DNA from: Streptomyces sp. GS7
GTDB taxonomy: Bacteria > Actinomycetota > Actinomycetes > Streptomycetales > Streptomycetaceae
Length of the DNA: 64,000 nucleotides
Reading direction: 5' to 3'
Assembly: GCF_009834125.1 (NCBI RefSeq)
Contig: NZ_CP047146.1
Coordinates: 2,535,501-2,599,500 of the forward strand
Shown here: positions 39,693-47,823 of the stretch, in pieces
How the letters are laid out: each line of letters starts with the position of its first letter
How positions within the stretch are numbered: position 1 is the stretch's first letter
Made by a program: the position numbers and the translations under genes
The notes under the pieces: generated by a model
The model's database searches: none
Told to the model about the DNA's origin: nothing
The model's input: the letters and a program-made list of their open reading frames with translations, nothing else

Positions 39693-40315
39693 GTCTGCCC
39701 GGAGCCGACGAACTGTTCCGTACCACCGGGGGCGTGGGCCTGCAGCCGTCCGCTCCCCGTCGCACGACGAACGGCGCCCCGGCCGGCGAGGCACCCCGCG
39801 TGCCTGCGCCGGCGGGCGAGTCGGACTCCGCCGCGGACGCGCCCGAGGCGGCCACCGCCGCCCGGCAGCGGCGGCCGGAGAGCGGCACGGACGCCGAGGG
39901 AGCACCGGCCGCTGACGGCGCTTCAGCGGGGCGTACGGCGCCCGCCGGGGCGCCGGCCGAGCACAGCGGCCGGGAGCCGGAGCCGGAGAGTCCCAAGGGG
40001 CACCGGACGCCGGCGGGCCGGGCGGGCCGGGGCGAGGCGGAGAGCGCGCAGGGCGCCGGGCCGGGCCGCCGCCGGGGCGGGCGCGGCGCCAACCGCCGCC
40101 CCAGTGGCCGGGAACGGCACGACGAGAAGATCACCGTCTATGTCTCCGCCGAGGAGCTCATGGACCTGGAACACGCCCGCCTGGTCCTGCGCGGCGAGCA
40201 CGGCCTCGCCGTCGACCGCGGCCGGATCGTCCGCGAGGCGGTGGCCGTGGTCCTCGCCGACCTGGAGTCGCGCGGCGACGCCAGCATTCTGGTGCGGCGG
40301 CTGCGCGGTCGCTAG
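39677..40315 (+). CDS. ParA-coupled protein with ribbon-helix-helix-like C-terminus
   Basis: The 212-residue protein has a conserved start (SRRVSLPGADELFRTTGG), a long Pro/Ala/Glu/Arg-rich disordered centre (residues 20-140) and a folded end. The end reads KITVYVSAEELMDLEHARL then VDRGRIVREAVAVVLADLE, that is one beta-strand and two helices, as in a ribbon-helix-helix DNA-binding domain. GTG at 39677 overlaps parA by 16 bases and has GGGAGG 10 bases upstream; a GTG at 39689 is the alternative. By position and fold it may be the DNA-binding partner of the ParA; that is inference. Confidence 0.8.
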   Translation: MSRRVSLPGADELFRTTGGVGLQPSAPRRTTNGAPAGEAPRVPAPAGESDSAADAPEAATAARQRRPESGTDAEGAPAADGASAGRTAPAGAPAEHSGREPEPESPKGHRTPAGRAGRGEAESAQGAGPGRRRGGRGANRRPSGRERHDEKITVYVSAEELMDLEHARLVLRGEHGLAVDRGRIVREAVAVVLADLESRGDASILVRRLRGR

Positions 40316-40407
40316 CCGTCCGCCGGATAGCCTCCTTCTTCGGCGGGACACCCCGCCGTGACCAGCCCGCCGCCCAGAGGCGCGGGACCGCAGCACCCTG
40401 GACCGCG

Positions 40408-41577
40408 ATGCCCACGACCGACGACGACGCCCCCGCCCCCCGCGCCCGACGAGCCCTGGGCCGGGGGCCGGGGGCGGTCCCGCAGGCCGCACCGGAAGCC
40501 GCCCGGGAAACGCCGGCTCCCGGGGAGCGGCACGAGGCCGCGCCGGCGGACACCGTGCCACCCGAGGCCGTACCGGGCGAGGCCGCGCCGCGGGAGGCGG
40601 CGGGCGGGGAGCCCGTGGCTGGTGAGGCCGCCGCTCCGGCCGGCGAGGCTCCTCGGGAGGGCGGCGACGGCCGCTTCACCCTCCGGCTGGACAACTTCGA
40701 GGGCCCCTTCGATCTGCTGCTCCAGCTGATCTCCAAGCACAAGCTGGATGTCACCGAGGTCGCGCTGTCCAAGGTGACCGACGAGTTCATGGCGCACATC
40801 CGGGCGATGGGGCCGGACTGGGACCTCGACCAGACCACGGAGTTCCTGGTCGTCGCGGCCACGCTGCTGGACCTCAAGGCGGCCCGGCTGCTGCCCGCCG
40901 CCGAGGTGGAGGACGAGGCGGACCTGGCCCTCCTGGAGGCCCGGGACCTGCTCTTCGCCAGGCTGCTCCAGTACCGCGCGTACAAGCGGATCGCGGACAT
41001 CTTCAGCGACCGGCTGGCCGACGAGGCCCGCCGCTACCCCCGTACGGTCGGGCTGGAGCCGCAGTACGCCGAGCTGCTGCCCGAGGTCGTCATCGGTATC
41101 GGGGCGGAGGGGTTCGCCAAGCTGGCCGTGAAGGCGATGCAGCCCAAGGCCAGGCCGCAGGTCTACGTCGATCACATCCACGCGCCCCTGGTGAGCGTGC
41201 GGGAGCAGGCCGGGGTGGTGATGGCGCGGCTGCGGGAGGTGGGCGAGGCCGGCTTCCAGGAGCTGGTCGCGGACGCACCGGACACCCTCACCGTCGTGGC
41301 CCGCTTCCTGGCCCTGCTGGAGCTCTACCGGGAGCGGGTGGTGGCCCTGGACCAGGAGGAGGCCCTGGGGGCGCTGACGGTGCGCTGGACGGGCGCGGAG
41401 GGGGCCGCGCCCGTGGTCACCGACGAGTTCGACCGGGAGCCGGGCGAGCGGGAGCCGGACGAGCCGGCGGGCACACCCGACGCGGCGGAAGCAGCGGACA
41501 CAGCCGACACAGCGGGGCCGGCGGGAACGACGGACACGGCGGACACGGCGGACGAGGAAGAGGAGGCGCGGGCGTGA
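40408..41577 (+). CDS. scpA: segregation and condensation protein A (kleisin)
   Basis: The 389-residue protein is the kleisin subunit that bridges the SMC dimer and binds ScpB. The ScpA core runs from about residue 88 (GRFTLRLDNFEGPFDLLLQLISKHKLDVTEV) to 345, with LLDLKAARLLP near 152 in the N-terminal helical domain. It is longer than the usual 250-280 residues because of an Ala/Pro/Glu-rich N-terminal tail of about 85 residues and an acidic tail. ATG at 40408; no good ribosome-binding site is visible. Confidence 0.93.
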   Translation: MPTTDDDAPAPRARRALGRGPGAVPQAAPEAARETPAPGERHEAAPADTVPPEAVPGEAAPREAAGGEPVAGEAAAPAGEAPREGGDGRFTLRLDNFEGPFDLLLQLISKHKLDVTEVALSKVTDEFMAHIRAMGPDWDLDQTTEFLVVAATLLDLKAARLLPAAEVEDEADLALLEARDLLFARLLQYRAYKRIADIFSDRLADEARRYPRTVGLEPQYAELLPEVVIGIGAEGFAKLAVKAMQPKARPQVYVDHIHAPLVSVREQAGVVMARLREVGEAGFQELVADAPDTLTVVARFLALLELYRERVVALDQEEALGALTVRWTGAEGAAPVVTDEFDREPGEREPDEPAGTPDAAEAADTADTAGPAGTTDTADTADEEEEARA

Positions 41578-41650
41578 GCGAGCGTTGCGAGCGAGCCATT
41601 GGGAGGTGCGCGCCCCGCGAATGCGGGGCCGAGCGGAGCGAGGTTCCGGC
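41574..41650 (+). repeat. dispersed gene-boundary element between scpA and scpB
   Basis: The segment starts with gtgagcgagcgttgcgagcg overlapping the scpA stop, then GGGAGG (41601-41606), a 7-bp hairpin gccccgc-GAAT-gcggggc (41612-41629) and gagcggagcgagg. The first part recurs at 14968 and, in shorter form, at the desC start (6154-6177). I recall similar SER-encoding elements at many Streptomyces gene starts. Confidence 0.7.
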
Positions 41651-42370
41651 ATGAGCGGCGCGGCGTACGACATCACGGAGCGGGGCCCCGGGGAGCTCCC
41701 GGAGACCGCGGACGCGCCCACCGGGGCGCTGGGCCTCGAAGGACTGGAGCTGAAGCCCGCGCTGGAGGCCGTCCTCATGGTCGTCGACGAGCCCGCGACC
41801 GAGGAGCACCTGGCCAGGGTGCTGGAGCGGCCCCGCCGGGCGGTCGCGCTGGCGCTGCGCGAGCTGTCCGACGACTACACCCGTGAGGGGCGCGGCTTCG
41901 ACCTGCGGGTGGTGGCCGGGGGCTGGCGGTTCTACTCCCGGGCCGCGTACGCGGACGCGGTGGAGAGCTTCGTTCTGGACGGCCAGCAGGCCCGGCTCAC
42001 GCAGGCCGCATTGGAGACTCTGGCCGTGGTCGCGTACCGTCAGCCGGTCAGCCGTTCCCGCGTCTCGGCCGTACGCGGAGTCAACTGTGACGGCGTGATG
42101 CGCACGCTCCTCCAGCGCGGCCTGGTGGAGGAGGCGGGGACGGAACCTGAAACAGGTGCGATCCTGTACAGGACGACGAACTACTTTCTGGAGCGGACGG
42201 GCCTGCGCGGCCTGGACGAGCTTCCTGAGCTGGCACCGTTCCTCCCGGAGGCGGACGCGGTCGAGGGCGACTCCGCGGAAGGTATGCCGTCGTTCGACGT
42301 AGACGACAGCGGCGACTCTCAGACGGATCATGATGCGAAGCAGCGGCAGGAACAGCAGCGGCAGCGGTAG
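41651..42370 (+). CDS. scpB: segregation and condensation protein B
   Basis: The 239-residue protein forms a dimer of winged-helix pairs and joins ScpA and SMC. Conserved stretches are LKPALEAVLMVVDEPATEEHLARVL near residue 33 and QAALETLAVVAYRQPVSRSRVSAVRGVNCDGVMRTLLQRGLV near 118, then TNYFLERTGLRGLDELPELAPF. The ATG at 41651 gives MSGAAYD. In-frame alternatives at GTG 41606 and ATG 41621 lie inside the boundary element, so the start is not certain. It overlaps the pseudouridine synthase gene by 41 bases. Confidence 0.92.
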   Translation: MSGAAYDITERGPGELPETADAPTGALGLEGLELKPALEAVLMVVDEPATEEHLARVLERPRRAVALALRELSDDYTREGRGFDLRVVAGGWRFYSRAAYADAVESFVLDGQQARLTQAALETLAVVAYRQPVSRSRVSAVRGVNCDGVMRTLLQRGLVEEAGTEPETGAILYRTTNYFLERTGLRGLDELPELAPFLPEADAVEGDSAEGMPSFDVDDSGDSQTDHDAKQRQEQQRQR

Positions 42371-43463
42371 GGGCAACCACCGCGGAGCGGATGGCGGCAC
42401 CTCCCGGCCGAAGGCTGGGGGAAAGCGGGACGACAAGCAGCAGCGCTCGGGCCGCCCCCGTCCCGAGGAGCGCCGCTACGACGTGGGCGGATCCTCCGGG
42501 AGCGACGAGCGCCGGGGCGGCGGCAAGGGCGGCGCCCGCGGCGCGGCGGCCCGCGGCGGCGCCAAGGGCGGTCCCCGTACGGGCGCGTCCCAGGGCGGCC
42601 GGCCGGGCGGCAAGGACGGTCAGCAGCGCGGCCGCGGCCCGGCGCCCGCGCGGTCCCGTGAGTACGACGCCAAGATCGAGGAGCGCAACCGCGCCCGCTA
42701 CGACAAGCCGCAGGTCAAGACCCCCAAGACCTTCGGCGAGCAGGAGGGCGAGCGGCTCCAGAAGGTGCTGGCCCGGGCCGGTATGGGCTCCCGGCGGGCC
42801 TGCGAGGAGCTGATCGAGCAGGCGCGCGTCGAGGTCAACGGCCAGGTCGTCATGGAACAGGGCCTCCGGGTAGACCCGGAGAAGGACGAGATCAAGGTCG
42901 ACGGCCTGACGGTCGCCACCCAGTCGTACCTCTTCTTCGCGCTGAACAAGCCGGCAGGTGTGGTCTCCACGATGGAGGACCCGGACGGGCGCCAGTGCCT
43001 GGGCGACTACGTCACCAACCGGGAGACCCGGCTCTTCCACGTCGGCCGTCTGGACACCGAGACCGAGGGCATCATCCTGCTCACCAACCACGGTGAGCTG
43101 GCCCACCGGCTGACCCACCCGCGCTACGGCGTCCGCAAGACCTACCTCGCCGCCATCCAGGGGCCCCTCCCGCGCGACCTGGGCAAGCAGCTCAAGGACG
43201 GCATCCAGCTGGAGGACGGCTACGCGCGTGCCGACCACTTCCGGGTCGTGGAGAACACCGGCAAGAACTACCTCGTCGAGGTGAGCCTCCACGAAGGCCG
43301 CAAGCACATCGTGCGCCGGATGCTGGCCGAGGCCGGCTTCCCCGTGGACAAGCTCGTCCGGACGCACTTCGGCCCGATCGCCCTGGGCGACCAGAAGTCG
43401 GGCTGGCTGCGCCGGATGACCAACACCGAGGTCGGCATGCTGATGCGCGAGGTCGACCTGTAG
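42330..43463 (+). CDS. RsuA/RluB-family rRNA pseudouridine synthase
   Basis: The 377-residue enzyme isomerises uridine in 23S (or 16S) rRNA. Residues 1-135 are an Arg/Gly/Lys-rich disordered extension. An S4 domain (ERLQKVLARAGMGSRRACEELIEQARVEVNG) covers about 137-200 and the catalytic domain has GRLDTETEGIILLTNHGEL with catalytic Asp near residue 242, then KTYLAAIQG and HEGRKHIVRRM. ATG at 42330 overlaps the scpB end by 41 bases; the basic extension may be partly shorter if translation begins at the next ATG (42333). It closes the parA-scpAB run and is followed by a terminator. Confidence 0.92.
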   Translation: MMRSSGRNSSGSGRGNHRGADGGTSRPKAGGKRDDKQQRSGRPRPEERRYDVGGSSGSDERRGGGKGGARGAAARGGAKGGPRTGASQGGRPGGKDGQQRGRGPAPARSREYDAKIEERNRARYDKPQVKTPKTFGEQEGERLQKVLARAGMGSRRACEELIEQARVEVNGQVVMEQGLRVDPEKDEIKVDGLTVATQSYLFFALNKPAGVVSTMEDPDGRQCLGDYVTNRETRLFHVGRLDTETEGIILLTNHGELAHRLTHPRYGVRKTYLAAIQGPLPRDLGKQLKDGIQLEDGYARADHFRVVENTGKNYLVEVSLHEGRKHIVRRMLAEAGFPVDKLVRTHFGPIALGDQKSGWLRRMTNTEVGMLMREVDL

Positions 43464-43489
43464 GCGGAGCCGCTTGCGGCAGTGCCGGA

Positions 43490-43530
43490 CCACCCCTTAA
43501 TGTCATCATGACGATTAAGGGGTGGTTTTC
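43490..43530 (+). terminator. terminator hairpin that also holds the next gene's ribosome-binding site
   Basis: The arm ccaccccttaat (43490-43501) pairs perfectly with attaaggggtgg (43514-43525), followed by TTTTC. It is 26 bases after the pseudouridine synthase stop and reads as an intrinsic terminator. The 3' arm AAGGGGTGG is at the same time the only Shine-Dalgarno-like sequence for the glycohydrolase ATG at 43532, 6 bases away. Confidence 0.8.
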
Positions 43531-43531
43531 C

Positions 43532-44551
43532 ATGGGGCAGCTCCACGGGGGGCGTGCGGCCACGGGGTCGCTGATCGGGCTGGCGCTCGGCGACGCACTG
43601 GGCTTTCCGACCGAGTTCAGCGATGTGCCGGGGATCCTGGCGAAGTGCGGGCCGTGGCGCGGGATGGACCTGCCGACGCCCGCGTTCGTCACCGACGACA
43701 CGCAGATGACGCTCGCGCTGGGGCGCGGCCTGCGGACGGCCATGGCACGCGGCGAACTGACCGCGGCCGGGCTGGAGAAGCCCGTACGGGACGAGTACGT
43801 GGCCTGGTGGCGCTCGCCCGACAACAACCGGGCCCCGGGCGGCACCTGCCTGCGCGCCTGCGAACTGCTCAGCACCCCGGCGCGGGCCTGGGCCGACGCC
43901 AGCCAGATCGGGTCGAAGGGCTGCGGCGCCAACATGCGGGTGGCGCCCATCGGGCTGGTGCCGGGCCTGACCGCGGCGCAGCGCTCCGGCGCGGCGCAGC
44001 TGCAGTCCGCGCTGACCCACGGGCACCCCACCGGGCTCGCCGCCAGCGACCTGACCGCGTATGCCGTACGGGCGCTCGCCGACGGCGCCCGCCCGGCCGA
44101 ACTGCCCGGCCTGCTGCGGGCGTACGCGCACGCCCAGCGCACCGTCTACCGGGAGGACTGGCTCGGCGACCTCTGGCGCCGGTCCCAGGACCCGTCGGCG
44201 GTGTCCTTCATCGCGCGCGGCTGGGACGAGTGCCTGGGCGTGCTGGACCGGCTGGACGCGGCGCTCGCCGCGCCGGACCGGGAGGCCGATCCGTGCCTGG
44301 CCACCGGGGCCGGCTGGATCGCCGAGGAGGCGCTGGCCACCGGGCTGCTGTGCTTCCTGCTCTTCCCGGAGGAGCCGCTCACCGCGCTGCGCCGGGCGGC
44401 CTGCACGTCCGGCGACTCCGACTCCATCGCCTGCCTCGCGGGCGCCTTCGCGGGCGCCTGGCTGGGGCCCGGGGCGTGGCCCGAGGAGTGGGCCGGGCGG
44501 ATCGAGTACCGCGAGGAGCTGCTGGCGCTGGGGGCGGCCTGGGATGCCTGA
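43532..44551 (+). CDS. ADP-ribosylglycohydrolase family protein
   Basis: The 339-residue protein is of the DraG/ARH family, which removes ADP-ribose from proteins, nucleic acids or small molecules using two Mg ions. Metal-binding motifs are present: FVTDDTQMTLALGRGL near residue 50, GCGANMRVAPIGL near 130, and the C-terminal TSGDSDSIACLAGAFAGAWLG near 288. The frame starts at ATG 43508, but that codon lies in the loop of a terminator hairpin; I chose the ATG at 43532. The next gene overlaps it by 8 bases, so the nucleotidyltransferase is translationally coupled. Confidence 0.9.
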   Translation: MGQLHGGRAATGSLIGLALGDALGFPTEFSDVPGILAKCGPWRGMDLPTPAFVTDDTQMTLALGRGLRTAMARGELTAAGLEKPVRDEYVAWWRSPDNNRAPGGTCLRACELLSTPARAWADASQIGSKGCGANMRVAPIGLVPGLTAAQRSGAAQLQSALTHGHPTGLAASDLTAYAVRALADGARPAELPGLLRAYAHAQRTVYREDWLGDLWRRSQDPSAVSFIARGWDECLGVLDRLDAALAAPDREADPCLATGAGWIAEEALATGLLCFLLFPEEPLTALRRAACTSGDSDSIACLAGAFAGAWLGPGAWPEEWAGRIEYREELLALGAAWDA

Positions 44552-45377
44552 GCACCCGACCGCCGCCGGCGGCACCGCGGCGCCCGCCGGGCGGGACACG
44601 GTACTGCGGGCGGCCGGGCTGCCCGCCGTCGACCTGGAAGCGATCGTCGGGGAGCAGCGCGACCCGCTGGTCTTCGCCACGGTCTCCGGCGCGCACCTCT
44701 ACGGCTTCCCGTCCCGCGACTCCGACGTGGACCTGCGCGGCGCCCATCTGCTGCCGGTGGCCGACCTCGTGGGGCTGCGCGAGCCCGAGGAGACCCGGAC
44801 GCGGATGGGGGACCGGGACGGCGTCGAGACGGACCTGGTCTCGCACGACCTGCGGAAGTTCGCCCGCCTCCTGTTGCGCCCCAACGGCTACGTCCTGGAG
44901 CAGCTGCTGTCCCCGCTGGTCGTGCACACCACGCCGGTCCACGAGGAGCTGGCGGCCCTCGCGCCGGAGCTGCTCACCGCCCGTCACGCGCACCACTACC
45001 GCGGCTTCGCGGGCACCCAGTGGCGGCTGTTCGAGAAGACCGGCGAGCTGAAGCCGCTGCTGTACACCCTGCGGGTGCTGCTGACCGGCATCCACCTGAT
45101 GGCCGGCGGCCGCCTGGAGCCCCATCTGCCCACCCTGGTGGGCGAGTTGGCGGCGCCCGCCTACGTACCCGAGCTGATCGCGGCCAAGGAGGCGGCGGAA
45201 CACGGCCCGGCCGGCGCGGTGGTGGACCCGGCCCGGCTGCGCGCCGACATCGAGGCGCTGCACGCCCGGCTGGACGCCGCGCAGGCCGCCACCGCGCTGC
45301 CGGACGTGCCGGGTGCCCGGGACGCGCTGCACGATCTGGTCGTCCGGGCCCGGCTCGGCGGCGCGGGGTGGGGCTGA
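44544..45377 (+). CDS. DNA polymerase beta-superfamily nucleotidyltransferase (YcgL-like) 1
   Basis: The 277-residue protein has the pol-beta nucleotidyltransferase signature: SGAHLYGFPSRDSDVDLRG near residue 49, where DSDVD supplies the metal-binding Asp pair. The rest is helical (LVSHDLRKFARLLLRPNGYVLEQLLSPLVV, RGFAGTQWRLF, LYTLRVLLTGIHLM), as in the COG3541-type family. Substrate unknown. ATG at 44544 overlaps the glycohydrolase stop. Its stop is 4 bases from that of a second, minus-strand nucleotidyltransferase. Confidence 0.87.
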   Translation: MPEHPTAAGGTAAPAGRDTVLRAAGLPAVDLEAIVGEQRDPLVFATVSGAHLYGFPSRDSDVDLRGAHLLPVADLVGLREPEETRTRMGDRDGVETDLVSHDLRKFARLLLRPNGYVLEQLLSPLVVHTTPVHEELAALAPELLTARHAHHYRGFAGTQWRLFEKTGELKPLLYTLRVLLTGIHLMAGGRLEPHLPTLVGELAAPAYVPELIAAKEAAEHGPAGAVVDPARLRADIEALHARLDAAQAATALPDVPGARDALHDLVVRARLGGAGWG

Positions 45378-45381
45378 CCGG

Positions 45382-46083
45382 TCAGACCCGGCCCAGCGCC
45401 GAGTCGCGGCGGGTCCGGTAGAGGAAGTCCGCCACCCGGGCCCGGTCCGGCTCGGCGGGCAGCGGCGAGCCGGACACCGCCGCGTCGGCCTCCTCGGACA
45501 GCGCCGCCATCCGGCGCTGCACCGCCTCCCAGGCCACCTCGCCGCGCCGGACCGCCAGCAGCTCCTCGCGGGCCGGGCCGACGTCCAGCGTCAGGACGCC
45601 CGTACGCAGCAGGTCGCGGGAGGAGGCCAGCAGCCGCAGCAGGTGCACGGCGTGCTTCCAGCGGGGCGCGCCGTAGCGCCGCACGTCGGCGCGCAGCTGC
45701 CTGAGCTGGCCCGTGGCGTAGCCGGCGAAGGTGCGGTGCGCCTGCCGGGAGAGGAACGCCCCGCGCAGCGCGAGCAGTTCCCGGCCGGTGGCGTCGGCGT
45801 GCTCCACGAAGGGCGAGTGCAGGCACTCCAGGATGTTGGGGTTGGCGCGCAGCGCGAGCTGGCAGAACCGTTCCAGCTCCCAGGAGAACTCCTCCTCGCG
45901 CGGCCCTTCCACATGCGTCGGCGGCTTCTCGAACCTCCAGAAGAGCGAGGTGGGTGCGAGGTAGACCCCGCGGCGGTCGGTGTCGCTGGTCTCGATGGCG
46001 AGCCCGAAGGCGCGCGAGCCCATCACACACGCGTACACGGTGTGCTCGGTGACCAGGGAATGAGCGGTGGCGGCTTCCGGCAT
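45382..46083 (-). CDS. DNA polymerase beta-superfamily nucleotidyltransferase (YcgL-like) 2
   Basis: The 233-residue protein has the signature MGSRAFGLAIETSDTDRRGVYLAP (residues 21-44), with GS and the DTD metal site intact, followed by a helical region like that of its convergent neighbour: WELERFCQLALRANPNILECLHSPFV and RTFAGYATGQLRQL. The two are distant paralogues (shared order of motifs, low identity). The ATG at 46083 has no good ribosome-binding site and may be leaderless. Confidence 0.85.
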   Translation of the reverse strand: MPEAATAHSLVTEHTVYACVMGSRAFGLAIETSDTDRRGVYLAPTSLFWRFEKPPTHVEGPREEEFSWELERFCQLALRANPNILECLHSPFVEHADATGRELLALRGAFLSRQAHRTFAGYATGQLRQLRADVRRYGAPRWKHAVHLLRLLASSRDLLRTGVLTLDVGPAREELLAVRRGEVAWEAVQRRMAALSEEADAAVSGSPLPAEPDRARVADFLYRTRRDSALGRV

Positions 46084-46280
46084 GGCGGCGATTGTCGCTG
46101 GTGGGGAGGGCCGCTGTCACCGGGTTGACGGCGGTGGGGGTGGCCGGTCGGCCATCTCGCCGACCGGCCGCCGCGGACGGATGTCGGTGCGGCCGTCTAC
46201 GCTGATCGTGCGTGCATTTCGCACGGCACGGGGCGCGCCGAGGGTGCGCGACACGGCACACGACGCAGGGGAGCAGTGAC

Positions 46281-46643
46281 GTGGCGGTACGAGCCGTCCG
46301 CGGGGCGGTCCAGCTGGAGCGGGACGACGCGGAGCACATGAAGGAGCAGGTCGGCGAGCTGCTCACCGCCATCCTGGAGCGTAACGACCTGCTGCCCGAC
46401 GACCTGATCAGCGTGTGGTTCACCGCCACCCCCGATCTGCGCAGCGACTTCCCGGCCGCCGCCGCGCGCGGCCTGGGCATCACGGACGTCCCGCTGATCT
46501 GCGCCCAGGAGCTGGACGTCACCGGTGCCATGGAGCGTGTGGTGCGGGTGCTGGCCCATGTGGAGACCGGGCTGTCCAAGGCCGGGATCGCCCATGTCTA
46601 CCTGGGGGCAGCCGGAGCGCTGCGGAAGGACATCGCCCAGTGA
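46281..46643 (+). CDS. aroH: chorismate mutase, AroH class
   Basis: The 120-residue enzyme converts chorismate to prephenate. It is of the trimeric AroH (B. subtilis) type: RAVRGAVQLERDDAEHM at the N-terminus, VWFTATPDLRSDFPAAAAR near residue 47, CAQELDVTGAMERVVRVLAH near 74, and HVYLGAAGALRKD near 105. GTG at 46281 has GGGGAG 8 bases upstream. Its stop overlaps the tyrA start, so both steps toward tyrosine are made together. Confidence 0.93.
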   Translation: MAVRAVRGAVQLERDDAEHMKEQVGELLTAILERNDLLPDDLISVWFTATPDLRSDFPAAAARGLGITDVPLICAQELDVTGAMERVVRVLAHVETGLSKAGIAHVYLGAAGALRKDIAQ

Positions 46644-47725
46644 GGACCGCACTCGTCATCGGAACGGGCCTGATCGGCACCTCCGCCGCGCTGGCGCTGA
46701 ACGCCCGGGGCGTCCAGGTGTTCCTGGAGGACCACGACCAGGCGCAGGCACTGACGGCCGCCGCGCTCGGCGCCGGTACGGCCGAGCCGCCGCCCGGCCC
46801 GGTCGACCTGGCCGTCGTCGCCGTGCCGCCGGCCCGCGTCGCGACGGCGCTGGCCGGCGCGATACGGCGCGGCGCGGCGCGGGCGTACATCGACGTCGCC
46901 AGCGTCAAGGGCGGCCCGCGCCGTGAGCTGGAGGCCCTGGGCTGCGACCTGTCCGGCTATCTGGGCACGCACCCGATGGCCGGCCGGGAGCGCTCCGGGC
47001 CGCTGGCCGCCACCGCCGATCTCTTCGAGGGCCGCCCCTGGGTGCTCACCCCGGTCCCCGGCGGCGACACCGAGGTGCTCAATCTCGCGCTGGAGCTGGT
47101 CGCGCTGTGCCGGGCTGTCCCGGTGGTGATGGACGCGGACGCGCACGACCGCGCCGTCGCCCTGGTGTCGCACACCCCGCAGCTGCTCTCCAGTCTCGTC
47201 GCGGCCCGCCTCAAGGGCGCCGACGAGACCGCGGTGCGGCTCTGCGGCCAGGGCATCCGCGACGTGACCCGGATCGCGGCCTCGGATCCGGCGATGTGGA
47301 TCGACATCCTGTCCGCCAACCCGGGCCCGGTCGCCGACGTGCTGGCCGAGGTCGCCGCCGATCTGGACGAGACCGTACGGTCGCTGCGCGCCCTGGAGTC
47401 CACCGACGAGGAGAAGCGCGGAGGCGGGGCCACCGGTATCGCCGACGTGCTCCGCCGCGGCAACGCCGGCCGCGAGCGGGTGCCCGGCAAGCACGGCGCC
47501 GCCCCGGCCGTGTACGAGACCGTCGCGGTCTACATCGGCGACCAGCCGGGCGAGCTGGCCCGGATCTTCGCCGACGCCGGCCGCGCCGGGGTCAACATCG
47601 AGGACGTCCGCATCGAGCACGCCACGGGCCAGCAGGCCGGCTTCATCCAGCTGACGGTCGAGCCGTCGGCGGTGCCGGTGCTGACCGCGGAGCTGCGGGA
47701 GCGGGGGTGGTCGATCCGGCAGTGA
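46640..47725 (+). CDS. tyrA: prephenate dehydrogenase with ACT domain
   Basis: The 361-residue enzyme oxidatively decarboxylates prephenate to 4-hydroxyphenylpyruvate. The NAD(P) motif VIGTGLIGTSAALAL is at residues 6-20, the active-site segment GTHPMAGRERSG near 110, and SHTPQLLSSLVA near 175. A C-terminal ACT domain (residues 290-361; TVAVYIGDQPGELARIFADAGRAGVNIEDV) suggests allosteric control by an amino acid. GTG overlaps the aroH TGA. Confidence 0.93.
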   Translation: MRTALVIGTGLIGTSAALALNARGVQVFLEDHDQAQALTAAALGAGTAEPPPGPVDLAVVAVPPARVATALAGAIRRGAARAYIDVASVKGGPRRELEALGCDLSGYLGTHPMAGRERSGPLAATADLFEGRPWVLTPVPGGDTEVLNLALELVALCRAVPVVMDADAHDRAVALVSHTPQLLSSLVAARLKGADETAVRLCGQGIRDVTRIAASDPAMWIDILSANPGPVADVLAEVAADLDETVRSLRALESTDEEKRGGGATGIADVLRRGNAGRERVPGKHGAAPAVYETVAVYIGDQPGELARIFADAGRAGVNIEDVRIEHATGQQAGFIQLTVEPSAVPVLTAELRERGWSIRQ

Positions 47726-47823
47726 CTCCGTGGACGGCGCTCTCCGGCTCAGCCAGTAACCTTGTCCGAGGCCCTCAGTGCCTTGGACCGCCGCCCCGTG
47801 CAACAAGAAAGGTGTTCGTCACC

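Noticed and set aside
38529-40315. Chromosomal parAB/origin region
   Set aside because: No parB, dnaA, dnaA boxes or parS (TGTTTCACGTGAAACA-like) sites are seen; the ParA belongs to the scpAB run.
43508-43531. Upstream ATG as start of the glycohydrolase
   Set aside because: The codon lies in the loop of a terminator hairpin with no ribosome-binding site, and family similarity begins after 43532.
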